From positions 1 to 64,000 of IMG/VR virus record IMGVR_UViG_3300010883_007299: DNA of 64,000 nucleotides; one strand, given 5' to 3'. The notes beneath the pieces were generated by a model. That model did not search any database. It was not told the origin of the DNA and was given only the letters and a program-made list of their open reading frames with translations. Origin of the DNA: a virus. The translations under genes were made by a program, and so were the position numbers. How positions within the stretch are numbered: the stretch's first letter is position 1; the number at the start of each line of letters is the position of its first letter. Below, one piece after another: positions 53,350 through 61,757 of the stretch.

Positions 53350-53687
53350 TAGCTAACCTCCAATACACTTAAAAAACATTCTAGGTGGTTGACATCTCCA
53401 ACAACTCTTATTTTATCCCCAGCCCCCAAATTAACTGGCTTATCCAGTATCAAAGTATTTTGAGCTGCAATCTCTAAAGATTTACCTATATGTCTAAACG
53501 TTGTACCACCATCTACTGTTACTTTAACATCAACATTACCCACACTTGATAAATCTAAATTTGAAATATAAACAGCGTGCAATATAGCTCTAGAAGATGT
53601 CGGACTTGCTGGACAAGTATAGATATCCGCTGTACTGTTATCTATCTGTGCTACTGCCGCACCTGCGTTTTTAAAATTACTTGCCAT
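53349..53687 (-). CDS. Small putative virion protein
   Basis: This 112-residue beta-sandwich-like protein has IYTCPASPTSSRAILHAVYISNLD, VDVKVTVDGGTTFRHIGKSLEI and LILDKPVNLGAGDKIRV. The pattern resembles short phage tail or fibre-linked proteins, but I know no name. It is co-oriented and overlaps the next gene by a TAATG junction. Confidence 0.65.
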   Translation of the reverse strand: MASNFKNAGAAVAQIDNSTADIYTCPASPTSSRAILHAVYISNLDLSSVGNVDVKVTVDGGTTFRHIGKSLEIAAQNTLILDKPVNLGAGDKIRVVGDVNHLECFLSVLEVS

Positions 53688-53690
53688 ATA

Positions 53691-54065
53691 TTATAACGCA
53701 ATAGCAAATGCTATTATGTCTCCATCAGTAGCTAATGTTCCATCTGCATTAGGTAAGGTTAATACTCTATCAACATCTGGATCTTGGACAGTAAGTGTTA
53801 GCTCTGCCGCATCAGGTGTTGAACCTTCAAACACTATATTTGAACCATCTAAATGTATATCATTTGAAGTTGAATTGTTTGCTTGTGTTACATCATGGAG
53901 TGTGACACCAACCGCACCACCGACTTCCTTGATGTTATTACTACTATCTTTAATATAGAGTTTTTGGTCAGCGGTATTGATTGCAATTTCGCCAACTTCT
54001 AAATCACCAGTACCAGGAGGGGTACTAGCAATTTCGTTACGTTTTACCTTGATTACTTGAGGCAT
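53691..54065 (-). CDS. Short fibre-like virion protein
   Basis: This 124-residue protein begins with KVKRNEIASTPPGTGDLEVGEIAINTADQKLYIKDSSN, the typical N-terminal motif of phage fibre proteins (L..GE.AIN..D.KLY.KDS). It continues with DVDRVLTLPNADGTLATDGD. It is the first gene of the large fibre operon, behind a TATAAATA and GAGGG. It may be a base for longer fibres. This is inference. Confidence 0.72.
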   Translation of the reverse strand: MPQVIKVKRNEIASTPPGTGDLEVGEIAINTADQKLYIKDSSNNIKEVGGAVGVTLHDVTQANNSTSNDIHLDGSNIVFEGSTPDAAELTLTVQDPDVDRVLTLPNADGTLATDGDIIAFAIAL

Positions 54066-54093
54066 AAATTACCCTCTATGGTTATTATATATC

Positions 54094-54101
54094 TATTTAT
54101 A
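54094..54101 (-). promoter_or_regulatory. Late promoter TATAAATA of the fibre operon
   Basis: An exact minus-strand TATAAATA, 28 bases before the ATG at 54065, with a short leader containing GAGGG. Confidence 0.68.
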
Positions 54102-54126
54102 CAAAAAACCATCTTATCCACTGGTT

Positions 54127-54138
54127 TATTTATAAATA
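54127..54138. promoter_or_regulatory. Two-way late promoter TATTTATAAATA
   Basis: The plus strand holds TATAAATA at 54131-54138. The minus strand holds TATAAATA at 54134-54127. The two overlap by four bases. The plus copy lies five bases before the ATG at 54144. The minus copy would add a second start for the fibre operon. Confidence 0.6.
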
Positions 54139-54143
54139 CTTTC

Positions 54144-54299
54144 ATGTCACAAAAATTAAAACAAAGTAGGCGTGTAGGAAAGAAACTTATAATAGTAATG
54201 CCGGCCAGTTCAGCTGAACGTCACAATGGATGGCCACCAGATAGACAATCTCGTAAGAAAGAACCAAAATTAAAAATACTATTTAAACATATCAAATAA
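54144..54299 (+). CDS. 51-residue basic protein
   Basis: A plus-strand frame from ATG 54144, five bases after TATAAATA, encodes a Lys/Arg-rich peptide with KLKQSRRVGKKLIIVMPASS and a C-terminal KKEPKLKILFKHIK. It has no cysteine and no membrane span. It is not recognised. Its 3' end overlaps the radical SAM gene tail by 21 bases, convergently. The dedicated late element supports expression. Roles such as DNA- or RNA-binding, or a substrate of the nearby modification enzymes, are speculation. Confidence 0.55.
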   Translation: MSQKLKQSRRVGKKLIIVMPASSAERHNGWPPDRQSRKKEPKLKILFKHIK

Positions 54300-56288
54300 C
54301 AATGGATCTCCTCTTTTAAATGTTGTTGCTATTACATCTCTAATATATGTTTCAGTTCGTTTGTCTCCACTATAATCTAACCATTTAAATTTAGATAACG
54401 TAGATGCATGATTGCCTGTCGTTTGCAATATGTCTTTAGAAACCTTTATTCTCTCAGGTTCATCCATTGGTTCGCTCCACCAATTAGATTTTGCTACTTT
54501 AAAATACTCTTGCCAATCATGTTCCATGGTAAATACAAACCCTTTAGTATAATCGTAATCCGGGGTTACTATTAAATCTAGATTAAATTTCATTATACTA
54601 TATAAGTTTTTTACGTCATAAGTATTTCGCATATATTGTTTTAATTCTTTTCTATATTCTGCAAAGTTAAGTAACAATAAAATTGTAATATATTCTTCAA
54701 CATCGTACATAGGTTTTAATGTTGGCACTTCTTCAACTTCATATTCCCAAAACCAATCATTTTCCAAATCAAATATAAAGTTATTGATATGTTCATTTAT
54801 TTTTGAATATATAGAATATACTGTGGGATATTTTGGATTCATAAAAAAGTTATTATGAAAATCTCTATAAAAATCTTCATATGATATATTGTGTGTGAGC
54901 TTTAAATAAATCGAAATGTATCGTGTAAATCCAAATCCATGAAAACTTCTTATCATAGCTGAAAAATTATATATATCTATATAATCTAATCTACTATATG
55001 TAGAAGTAGATATAACAAATTCGCCTGACGAGGTTACCTCTTTTGGATTATCTTTCTTTCGGCGTCGTTGTTGTGGGTGTCGTTCTATTGTTTCTATCTG
55101 CCATTTCTTTTTATAAGCTGGTTCATTGGCTGGTGAATTTGGTAAAATTTGGAAATGAAATACTATAAAGTTTTCTAGTATACCTTCATTCATTACATCA
55201 AAAAAGTTTTGTTGCCATCTATCATAATTATCTCCTGGCAGTCCCATTATAAAACAAGATTCAATAGGTATATTGTGATTACCAGTTTCTTTTGCTAATT
55301 TAATTAGTTCTTTATGAGGAATATTTTTCCGGTCAATAGCTTTTAATACAACATCGGATGTTGATTGTAAAGGTAATACACAAGTGGTTAACATCTCAGC
55401 GTCCCTAGCAATTTTTAATATTTCTTTTGTATAGTCCAATTTAGTTTTAGTGTGTTGTAAAAAAATTCTTGGTGGGTAACCACTCCTTTCTTTAACTTCT
55501 GCCATCTTGGATGTTATGTCTATATCTCTAGGAAAAATTCCAAAGTTAGCATTAATAACATCTATGAATCCAATGCCAGCTTCCCCAGCAAACTCTATAT
55601 CTTTATACACCACTTCTAAAGGAATCTTTCTAATTTTTTGTAGAGTAGCACTACCCCAATCACAGAATGTACAACCAAATGGACAACCCCTATCACTTTC
55701 TAACATGAGAGCAGTATTGTCTGAACTATGACAAAACTTTTTACTATCATGTGCAAGTTCCATAAATTCTTCAGCATAATCATGGAAATATGATTTAGTA
55801 AACTCTTTTTTTAATATTGGCATACCAGTATCACCACCATTCTTTAAAACCAATCCAGGAATATCCTCAAAATCCATAGTGCCTAATACAACTTCTTCAA
55901 CTATTCTAGGAAAGGAATACTCACCTTCATGTTTAACAACAATATCTATTTGTGGATTTTTATAGAAAAACTCTATGTCTCTGTAATAAGGTTCTGGTCC
56001 TCCTACAACGACAAGACAATTCGGGTTTTCTTTTTTTATTTCGGCTGCTAGATTATAATTAGTTTCCCTGTTCCAGGTATAAACAGAACAAGCAAAAATG
56101 TTTAGATTTTTTAAATCATATCTAGATAATTTAATATGGTTCTTCCTATAGTATATCGGTTTATACCAATTAACTTCATCACCCAAACCAGGAACATCAT
56201 CAACAGACCCTTTAAGAATTCCATGTATATATGGTAGATATTCAAAAGAGGTATATGAACATGGATTACTATATAATATATCAATCAT
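54279..56288 (-). CDS. B12-binding-type radical SAM enzyme
   Basis: This 669-residue protein has an N-terminal Rossmann-like cobalamin-binding-type domain (NIFACSVYTWNRETNYNLA, CLVVVGGPEPYYRD, VVKHEGEYSFPRIVE). Then comes radical SAM motif CPFGCTFC (C202, C206, C209) within LESDRGCPFGCTFCDWG, and a barrel with SCFIMGLPGD. A long C-terminal domain follows from about residue 430. Class B enzymes of this layout often methylate unactivated carbon or phosphorus. The classical DxHxxG B12 motif is not obvious, as in many of the class. The substrate is unknown. The ATG overlaps the SET gene stop by eight bases. Confidence 0.86.
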   Translation of the reverse strand: MIDILYSNPCSYTSFEYLPYIHGILKGSVDDVPGLGDEVNWYKPIYYRKNHIKLSRYDLKNLNIFACSVYTWNRETNYNLAAEIKKENPNCLVVVGGPEPYYRDIEFFYKNPQIDIVVKHEGEYSFPRIVEEVVLGTMDFEDIPGLVLKNGGDTGMPILKKEFTKSYFHDYAEEFMELAHDSKKFCHSSDNTALMLESDRGCPFGCTFCDWGSATLQKIRKIPLEVVYKDIEFAGEAGIGFIDVINANFGIFPRDIDITSKMAEVKERSGYPPRIFLQHTKTKLDYTKEILKIARDAEMLTTCVLPLQSTSDVVLKAIDRKNIPHKELIKLAKETGNHNIPIESCFIMGLPGDNYDRWQQNFFDVMNEGILENFIVFHFQILPNSPANEPAYKKKWQIETIERHPQQRRRKKDNPKEVTSSGEFVISTSTYSRLDYIDIYNFSAMIRSFHGFGFTRYISIYLKLTHNISYEDFYRDFHNNFFMNPKYPTVYSIYSKINEHINNFIFDLENDWFWEYEVEEVPTLKPMYDVEEYITILLLLNFAEYRKELKQYMRNTYDVKNLYSIMKFNLDLIVTPDYDYTKGFVFTMEHDWQEYFKVAKSNWWSEPMDEPERIKVSKDILQTTGNHASTLSKFKWLDYSGDKRTETYIRDVIATTFKRGDPLLFDMFK

Positions 56289-56943
56289 TGATTAGGGCCT
56301 CGTATTCTTTTTTTAATAACTCTGATTTATTTAAATCTATTTTCTGTAATCTTTTAAACTGTTCTAGTTTAGCTTGGTCGTTAGTACCTTTTATTTTTTC
56401 AAATAAATGTAAAGTAAATCGGTTAGCTTTCTGAAAATCTGATGAGAGCCAATCTTTACCAGTAACATATGTTCTACATTCAACAAATCCACATTGACAA
56501 TTTTCAAATTGCAGAACATCATCGTCATGTATAGTACCATAGTCTACAGATAGTTCCTCATCCTTTTTAATATTTGTTAGTGTTTTAATACACATTTGTC
56601 CACTAACATAGCAATTAGGTTTACAAGTATGATTGATAGTAGCGGCATATTTATCCGTACCCATTTGTAATAACATATGATTAGGATCAATCTGAACACC
56701 AGTTGCAAAGTTCCATCTTGATTTAACAGCGTTATATTCTTCAACTGTAAGTACTATACCACCTGCTAATACAACTGTTTCTCCAGCACCTATATCTTCT
56801 ATAGCAAATCTACCATTGCCTGCATTAGGAATTAATGATGGCCTTACTTCTGTTTGTGGTGACATCCAAGATAGACCAATTGGATTTTTATCCAACCAAT
56901 CAATCAATTCGTTTATTCTGGAAATTTTCATATAAGTGTTCAT
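56281..56943 (-). CDS. SET-domain methyltransferase-like protein
   Basis: This 220-residue protein contains SET hallmarks: IPNAGNGRFAIEDIGAGE (38-55), NHTCKPNC (104-111, the NHxCxPN knot), LTNIKKDEELSVDYG (122-136). A post-SET-like CQCGFVEC (149-156) could hold zinc with C111. SET enzymes methylate lysines using SAM. A phage or host protein substrate is inferred. It overlaps the PP-loop gene by 44 bases; a second in-frame ATG at 56931 would shorten this. Neither start has a clear Shine-Dalgarno sequence, so translation is probably coupled. Confidence 0.85.
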   Translation of the reverse strand: MNTYMKISRINELIDWLDKNPIGLSWMSPQTEVRPSLIPNAGNGRFAIEDIGAGETVVLAGGIVLTVEEYNAVKSRWNFATGVQIDPNHMLLQMGTDKYAATINHTCKPNCYVSGQMCIKTLTNIKKDEELSVDYGTIHDDDVLQFENCQCGFVECRTYVTGKDWLSSDFQKANRFTLHLFEKIKGTNDQAKLEQFKRLQKIDLNKSELLKKEYEALIND

Positions 56944-57889
56944 ACCCTATTGTTAAAGTTTTCACTTGTTCATCATAATCTGTCCAAAGTTCTTGAACAT
57001 TTCCCCAATGCGCTTGGAATTCGGTTCGCAGTTCATGTTCCAACTGCATCTCTGGTTTTGGGATATATTCAAATCCAGTATAGTCTGTATACCATCTTCC
57101 TTTACGGCACCAACTTACAATTCTAGGACGTGGTTTTAAATTAGGGAAATGTGATATGTACATTTCATTTTTATTATACTGCATGGCAACATCAGTATGT
57201 TCTATGTTATTAGCAAATTTAATTGTTTCCCAATCTAAAAATTGACTAGTCTTTAACTCTGGTGTATATTTAAAAAACGACCCAGCACCATTTCTATTTT
57301 TATGTCTCAAATATCGTTCTTGACATCTTAATATTTCTGTATCTATATTCCAAGATTTGGTTGCTATTTTTTTATTTCTATTTAAATCAGCTTCTCCATA
57401 TCCAATTACAGGAAAACCATCAACTAGTTCCATTGCCCATGGAAGAATACAAAATTGAGGAGTCCAAGATTGTATTAACGATCCAATATCCCATGCTTCA
57501 TTTTCTAAAAATTTCATATAATCTAAATCTAGAATAAGTGGTTCTATATTATATTCATCACACCACTCTACAGCAAATTTCATATCATGCCAATTCCAAG
57601 AATCAGTCAATCTAATAATAACTATTTTAAAAGGCACACCCGATAATCTAAATGATTCTGCTACTACAGCAGAGTCCATACCTCCACTAAAATAGATAGT
57701 GGGTATTTCTCCGTTAGCTTCATCATATATAAGTTTTGCTGTTGCTATACATTCTTCACGCCAAGGTAATGGTTCTCTAGTTAATCTTCCATACCTTACA
57801 AAAAATTCATCACTATCCTTTTCACGAAATGAAAATGGAATATCATTATAACCCCATACAAATGTATTTCTATAATTCACGAAAGACAT
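56900..57889 (-). CDS. PP-loop ATPase (asparagine-synthase / adenylating type)
   Basis: This 329-residue protein has the PP-loop IYFSGGMDSAVVA (65-77), as in the amidotransferase/adenylation domain of asparagine synthase and related ligases. The following Rossmann strands are FKIVIIRL and IEPLILDLD. It has no glutaminase domain. Such enzymes adenylate a carboxyl or amide and then transfer nitrogen or sulfur. The substrate is unknown. It is flanked by SET and GNAT genes with overlapping ends, so the three act as one translation unit. Confidence 0.82.
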   Translation of the reverse strand: MSFVNYRNTFVWGYNDIPFSFREKDSDEFFVRYGRLTREPLPWREECIATAKLIYDEANGEIPTIYFSGGMDSAVVAESFRLSGVPFKIVIIRLTDSWNWHDMKFAVEWCDEYNIEPLILDLDYMKFLENEAWDIGSLIQSWTPQFCILPWAMELVDGFPVIGYGEADLNRNKKIATKSWNIDTEILRCQERYLRHKNRNGAGSFFKYTPELKTSQFLDWETIKFANNIEHTDVAMQYNKNEMYISHFPNLKPRPRIVSWCRKGRWYTDYTGFEYIPKPEMQLEHELRTEFQAHWGNVQELWTDYDEQVKTLTIGYEHLYENFQNKRID

Positions 57890-58316
57890 AACAATTTACT
57901 CCCCAATCAGCCTGTTCAAATTCAGACTCTTTAGTAAATCCAGCTCGAATATATAAAGGCAGTACTGCTTCGTTAGGATAACCCCACACACCATCGCCAC
58001 CTAAATCTTTTGCTGTTTGTATTGTTTGATCCAATAACAATTTGCCAAAACCTTTGCGTCTATATTCTGACAAAACATAAAATGATCGAACACGATATAG
58101 GTTATTAGGAGTTAAATATACACTGAGAGTACCGCAAAGTTTAAATCCTATATACACTCCAAAGAATGTTACCTTTACTTCATCGTCAGATAAAGTCCAC
58201 TTTGCATCTTTTTTGTAACTCATTTTTGCATATTTTTTATGTTCTCTGCCAGGATGTAATAACTCTATCAATGGTAATGTATCTTTAAACTCCACTGTCC
58301 TCATGTCATAATTCAT
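57870..58316 (-). CDS. GNAT-family N-acetyltransferase
   Basis: From the ATG at 58316 the product is 148 residues. It shows a LYRVRSFYVLSEYRRKGFGKLLLDQTI segment with the acetyl-CoA pyrophosphate loop RRKGFGK and a C-terminal NEAVLPLYIRAGF. GTG and ATG codons upstream (58340, 58334) lie inside the shared promoter with the divergent radical SAM gene, so I prefer 58316, two bases after the predicted RNA start. The acetyl acceptor is unknown. Confidence 0.8.
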   Translation of the reverse strand: MNYDMRTVEFKDTLPLIELLHPGREHKKYAKMSYKKDAKWTLSDDEVKVTFFGVYIGFKLCGTLSVYLTPNNLYRVRSFYVLSEYRRKGFGKLLLDQTIQTAKDLGGDGVWGYPNEAVLPLYIRAGFTKESEFEQADWGVNCYVFREL

Positions 58317-58318
58317 AG

Positions 58319-58332
58319 TATAAATATTTATC
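58319..58332. promoter_or_regulatory. Divergent late promoter TATAAATATTTATC
   Basis: Plus-strand TATAAATA (58319-58326) lies six bases before the ATG at 58333. Minus-strand GATAAATA (58332-58325) lies eight bases before the ATG at 58316. One 14-base near-palindrome thus seems to serve two divergent, nearly leaderless genes. Confidence 0.65.
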
Positions 58333-59331
58333 ATGGCCACCTATGAAGAAAAAATGTATGCTGCACTATCTAGAGATAAAATAAATTTAGATATACACAG
58401 TAAGTGTACTTTAAAATGTAGTGGTTGTGCTAGAAAACAATATAATGATTATAAAATAAAAGTACCCGGCGAAAGAATGTCTATAGAATGTTTTAAAAAA
58501 ATCATAGAATTTTTTGTTTGTGTAAATTTTTGTGGCCAAATATCAGATCCTATATTACATCCAAAATTTCCTGAATTTTTAAAACTTACTTATGAAAAAG
58601 GAACCGAGGCCAGAGTGGCCACTGCTGCTTCTCACAAACCTTTATCTTGGCATAAAAAATGTTATGAAGCAAATCCAAAGGCAAGATGGATATTTGGTAT
58701 AGATGGTCTTCCAGAAGAAAGCCATAAGTATAGAGTTAATCAAGATGGTATAAAGGAATTTGAAAGAATGAAGTTATGTGCTGAAATGGGATTAGATACT
58801 TTGTGGCAATATATAATTTTTGATTATAATGAAAATCATGTAGATGAAGCCAGACAAATGGCTACCGATATTGGTGTTTGGTTTGTAGAGTTACGATCTA
58901 CAAGGTGGAATAAACAAACCATACATTTAAAACCTAAACAAGAAGATTCTTTTGGAGAAAAAAATCTTATAGAAAAATTACGTCCAAAATGTATAGAAAA
59001 ATTAGATAAACTTAAACCAGAAAGTTTGGCTAGACATGGACCAAAACAATTAGGTCATTCATCACTTGGATATCTTCTTCCTTGTTGTTGGCAAGATCCA
59101 TCAGCTATTAGAATTAAAGAAACTGAAGATATAAAAGATTTATTTCAAGATCATTTAAAAATAGAGAATGTAGATACTATAGAAGAAATTTTATTTTCTG
59201 ATGAATGGATAAACTTTTTTAAAGTATTGGTAACTGATCCAGAAAATGCTCCATCTAGCTGTCAAAGACGTTGTAAGGAGTTGGTAGTTGATGAACATGA
59301 CCGTATAATAACAAATGTAATAGTCAAATAA
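58333..59331 (+). CDS. Radical SAM / SPASM protein
   Basis: This 332-residue plus-strand protein has CTLKCSGC (C25, C29, C32) after LDIHSKCTLKCSGCARK. A shortened barrel follows, then a C-terminal SPASM-type cysteine set, LLPCCWQDP near residue 254 and CQRRCKE near 315. A GGEP-like element is FCGQISDPIL. SPASM enzymes modify peptides or proteins. It is divergent from the GNAT/PP-loop/SET/B12 radical SAM unit and convergent with the glycosyltransferase operon, overlapping it by eight bases. Confidence 0.84.
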   Translation: MATYEEKMYAALSRDKINLDIHSKCTLKCSGCARKQYNDYKIKVPGERMSIECFKKIIEFFVCVNFCGQISDPILHPKFPEFLKLTYEKGTEARVATAASHKPLSWHKKCYEANPKARWIFGIDGLPEESHKYRVNQDGIKEFERMKLCAEMGLDTLWQYIIFDYNENHVDEARQMATDIGVWFVELRSTRWNKQTIHLKPKQEDSFGEKNLIEKLRPKCIEKLDKLKPESLARHGPKQLGHSSLGYLLPCCWQDPSAIRIKETEDIKDLFQDHLKIENVDTIEEILFSDEWINFFKVLVTDPENAPSSCQRRCKELVVDEHDRIITNVIVK

Positions 59332-60037
59332 ATAAATGATAATCTTTCCAATCGTGTGGTCTATTTTCGGATCGTGTGAAGTGTACCATTTTAATAAGTG
59401 GGAAAAATTCTCCACCTAGATAAATGTGATCGTAGCCAGTAACATCATTCCATTTTTTAGTAATACTCTCTTGCCACATCCAAGAGTTACTGCCTGCGGG
59501 CCCGTAGGCTGAAAAGTCAACATGAGCATTCCATCTAGTAAACCATTCGTCTGGTAAAGTAATCAACTCTAGACGTTTCTTAACTTGATCTTCCACAAAA
59601 TACTGTTCACCATTTACAGGCCCCACAGTTGTACCATTTTTAATATAGTGTCTTTGCCACTTCATGGGATCTGACATAAATTCTTCCCAAATATACTTAC
59701 ACTCTTTTGGATAGTACTTAAAAAATCCACCGTTAATCTTATAGTCACCTTTAAGAGCTCCACCCCACCAACCAGGCATAGCAAGAAATTGGCCATGTTC
59801 TATTGGATACTCAAACACTTCTTTATAGTCATTCACCAAAAGAATATCAATGTCCATAACACAGATAGGTTCATTGGTATCTATATTCATGCCTATCATT
59901 TTATTCCATTGAAGCCATACATCATCTTGTATAGGTACTCGTATCCAAATGATTTCGTAATCCGATAACTTTTTCTCTAGGTAGGTCTCATATTCAGGAC
60001 CATACTTATCACCTATTCTAACTATTATTATTTTCAT
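59324..60037 (-). CDS. Glycosyltransferase-like protein
   Basis: From the ATG at 60037 (TAATG overlap with the upstream gene) the product is 237 residues. It begins MKIIIVRIGDKYGPEY and has VMDIDIL with D62/D64 as the DxD metal site of GT-A transferases, then GWWGGALKGDYKINGGFFKY. It is the last gene of the surface-glycan operon. Donor and acceptor are unknown. A virion, DNA or host-surface target are all possible. Confidence 0.72.
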   Translation of the reverse strand: MKIIIVRIGDKYGPEYETYLEKKLSDYEIIWIRVPIQDDVWLQWNKMIGMNIDTNEPICVMDIDILLVNDYKEVFEYPIEHGQFLAMPGWWGGALKGDYKINGGFFKYYPKECKYIWEEFMSDPMKWQRHYIKNGTTVGPVNGEQYFVEDQVKKRLELITLPDEWFTRWNAHVDFSAYGPAGSNSWMWQESITKKWNDVTGYDHIYLGGEFFPLIKMVHFTRSENRPHDWKDYHLFI

Positions 60038-60897
60038 TAATCTTTCCAATACATACTAAAACGTTTATTAATCATGTGGTATAATTTAACATCTGGATTT
60101 AATTCTACATCTATTTTTAAAACTCTAGCGTGCCAATAATAATCTAAAAGAGATATTGGTACATTATTCTCAATAACTCTATATCCAAAAACAGTTTCAT
60201 TATCGAAACCAAAGTTTTGTCTTATGTCTATAGGGTACATACTATATTCATCTTCTTGGAGTTCTTTCATATACTCCATCAAATTTTCAAAGTCATCAAA
60301 GTAATGTAACTTAGCTATAGCATCTTTTGTGCCACCCATGATTGCTGTATTCCAAGCCCTAACATCCAAAGTTTCGTATTCTCTATAAGCTAACATAGCA
60401 TGAGCATTCCAATATTTGGAGATAGGATTTCTATTGTCATGTGAGTCCATTCTACCAATCATTAAATTAAAACGAGCGTCTTGTTCCGAATCTGCTAAAC
60501 AAACAGTATCTTCCACATTCCAAACATCAAAAAAATCTTCTGTGGTATTTGGTATTACGTCAAAGTCCAAATACAAAACCTTTTCATACTTCTTTGCTGT
60601 TTCTACAAACAACCAAATCTTATAAAAATTTAAAATGTCATAATGAGACATTGTTGGTTGAAGTTTATGCAACCAATCATAAAATTCTCTATACTCTTTA
60701 TCATCTCCAAATAGAATATAGTCTGCTCCAATAGCTTTAGCATACTCTAGATGAGCTGCAGATAACTTATTAGCATACTTCTTTAACTCTAATCGAGTAC
60801 GTTCACTTTTATTAATAGTATCCCAAGAGTAAGGTTTCTGTTCATCAATCTCACCAGGAGGAATATCTATGTAAAGACTATAAACTAATTTATTCAT
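60037..60897 (-). CDS. Glycosyltransferase-like protein (paralogue of 61754-62605)
   Basis: This 286-residue protein begins NKLVYSLYIDIP and has KVLYLDFDVIPNT with DxD residues D111/D113. AWNTAIMGGTKD follows, and it ends KLYHMINKRFSMYW. The same order (VFSVYIDL, EILYLDSDVLVNT, WNTGIIAINRD, MIHVINKRF) is found in the gene at 61754-62605, so the two arose by duplication. A GT-A fold is likely. The substrate is unknown. Confidence 0.75.
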   Translation of the reverse strand: MNKLVYSLYIDIPPGEIDEQKPYSWDTINKSERTRLELKKYANKLSAAHLEYAKAIGADYILFGDDKEYREFYDWLHKLQPTMSHYDILNFYKIWLFVETAKKYEKVLYLDFDVIPNTTEDFFDVWNVEDTVCLADSEQDARFNLMIGRMDSHDNRNPISKYWNAHAMLAYREYETLDVRAWNTAIMGGTKDAIAKLHYFDDFENLMEYMKELQEDEYSMYPIDIRQNFGFDNETVFGYRVIENNVPISLLDYYWHARVLKIDVELNPDVKLYHMINKRFSMYWKD

Positions 60898-61126
60898 CTG
60901 GTCTTTCCAATTCAGCTTCTATTAAATGTTTAATAAATTGTTGAGGAGTAATTTCACTTTGGACTGCAGCAATAATAAATTCTGCCATATGTATTTCTTT
61001 TTCAATCCAAAACTTCTTTCTTATTAAATCTTCTAGTTGAATTTCATAACCTTCCAGTTCCTTTTGTTTCCGAACTTTGTTTTCTATGATGTCCGTAATC
61101 GAAATAATATTAGTTTTATTATCCAT
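60890..61126 (-). CDS. Small helical protein
   Basis: This 78-residue protein is not recognised. It is almost wholly helical and charged (IIENKVRKQKELEGYEIQLEDLIRKKFWIEKEIHMAEFI), with coiled-coil-like spacing. It ends acidic. It overlaps both neighbours by eight bases in the glycosyltransferase operon. It may be an accessory or scaffold peptide. This is inference. Confidence 0.6.
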   Translation of the reverse strand: MDNKTNIISITDIIENKVRKQKELEGYEIQLEDLIRKKFWIEKEIHMAEFIIAAVQSEITPQQFIKHLIEAELERPDE

Positions 61127-61757
61127 TTAATTTATTCTCAAAAAAAACTTTCCACTGGTCAACATCTTCTATATACTTTTCATAATTTATATTCATCGGT
61201 TCAAAATTACTATGAGGTGTATCGACACTAAAAAATTTATTCAAATAAGTTTCATTTAAATCTTCATATTGTAAAATAGTATGTACTTGTTCTTCCAAAA
61301 TAGTATTGATTAAATCTACCTTTTTTTTAAAATCGTCAATAAACTTCATCACCGAAACATCATCAACTATTATTTTAAAATCATCAGGAATAATAATTTC
61401 TTTACCCGTGTAGTTGAGAAATGTATTTGTTTGATTCGCATACCGATGACTTATAAACATATCCCAAGGGTTTCTTTTAATAGTTAGTATGTGGTATCCT
61501 CTAAAATGTCGTATTAATTTTTCAATAAAATCAGGATCATCTGCTACAAATTGATCTAGAATATTAACTATAATTGGATGATGGTTTCCCATACTCTTTT
61601 CATTTCTAAGCCAAGTCCACATTTCTTCATCGGTAACACCTAGTTTAGTCACACGCAAATGTGGTAAAAAGTATTCTCCAATATGTATATCTCCTTTAGT
61701 GTAAGTATAAAGATAGTGAGTTCCCGTCCTACTCTGTGAAAGTATTTGATAAGTCAC
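61119..61757 (-). CDS. Sulfotransferase-like protein
   Basis: This 212-residue protein has LSQSRTGTHYLYTY (6-19) in the position of the PAPS 5'-phosphosulfate loop. HILTIKRNPWDMFISHRYANQ (89-109) reads as the 3'-phosphate-binding motif (R.P.D...S). Both motifs in this order suit P-loop sulfotransferases, which sulfate sugars, lipids or tyrosines. PAPS would come from the host. It sits among glycosyltransferases, so a sulfated glycan is inferred. Confidence 0.68.
   Translation of the reverse strand: MTYQILSQSRTGTHYLYTYTKGDIHIGEYFLPHLRVTKLGVTDEEMWTWLRNEKSMGNHHPIIVNILDQFVADDPDFIEKLIRHFRGYHILTIKRNPWDMFISHRYANQTNTFLNYTGKEIIIPDDFKIIVDDVSVMKFIDDFKKKVDLINTILEEQVHTILQYEDLNETYLNKFFSVDTPHSNFEPMNINYEKYIEDVDQWKVFFENKLNG

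Noticed and set aside
54144-54299. The 51-residue basic protein as a RiPP precursor.
   Set aside because: No cysteine, no clear leader/core division and no known recognition element. Kept only as speculation in the cassette finding.
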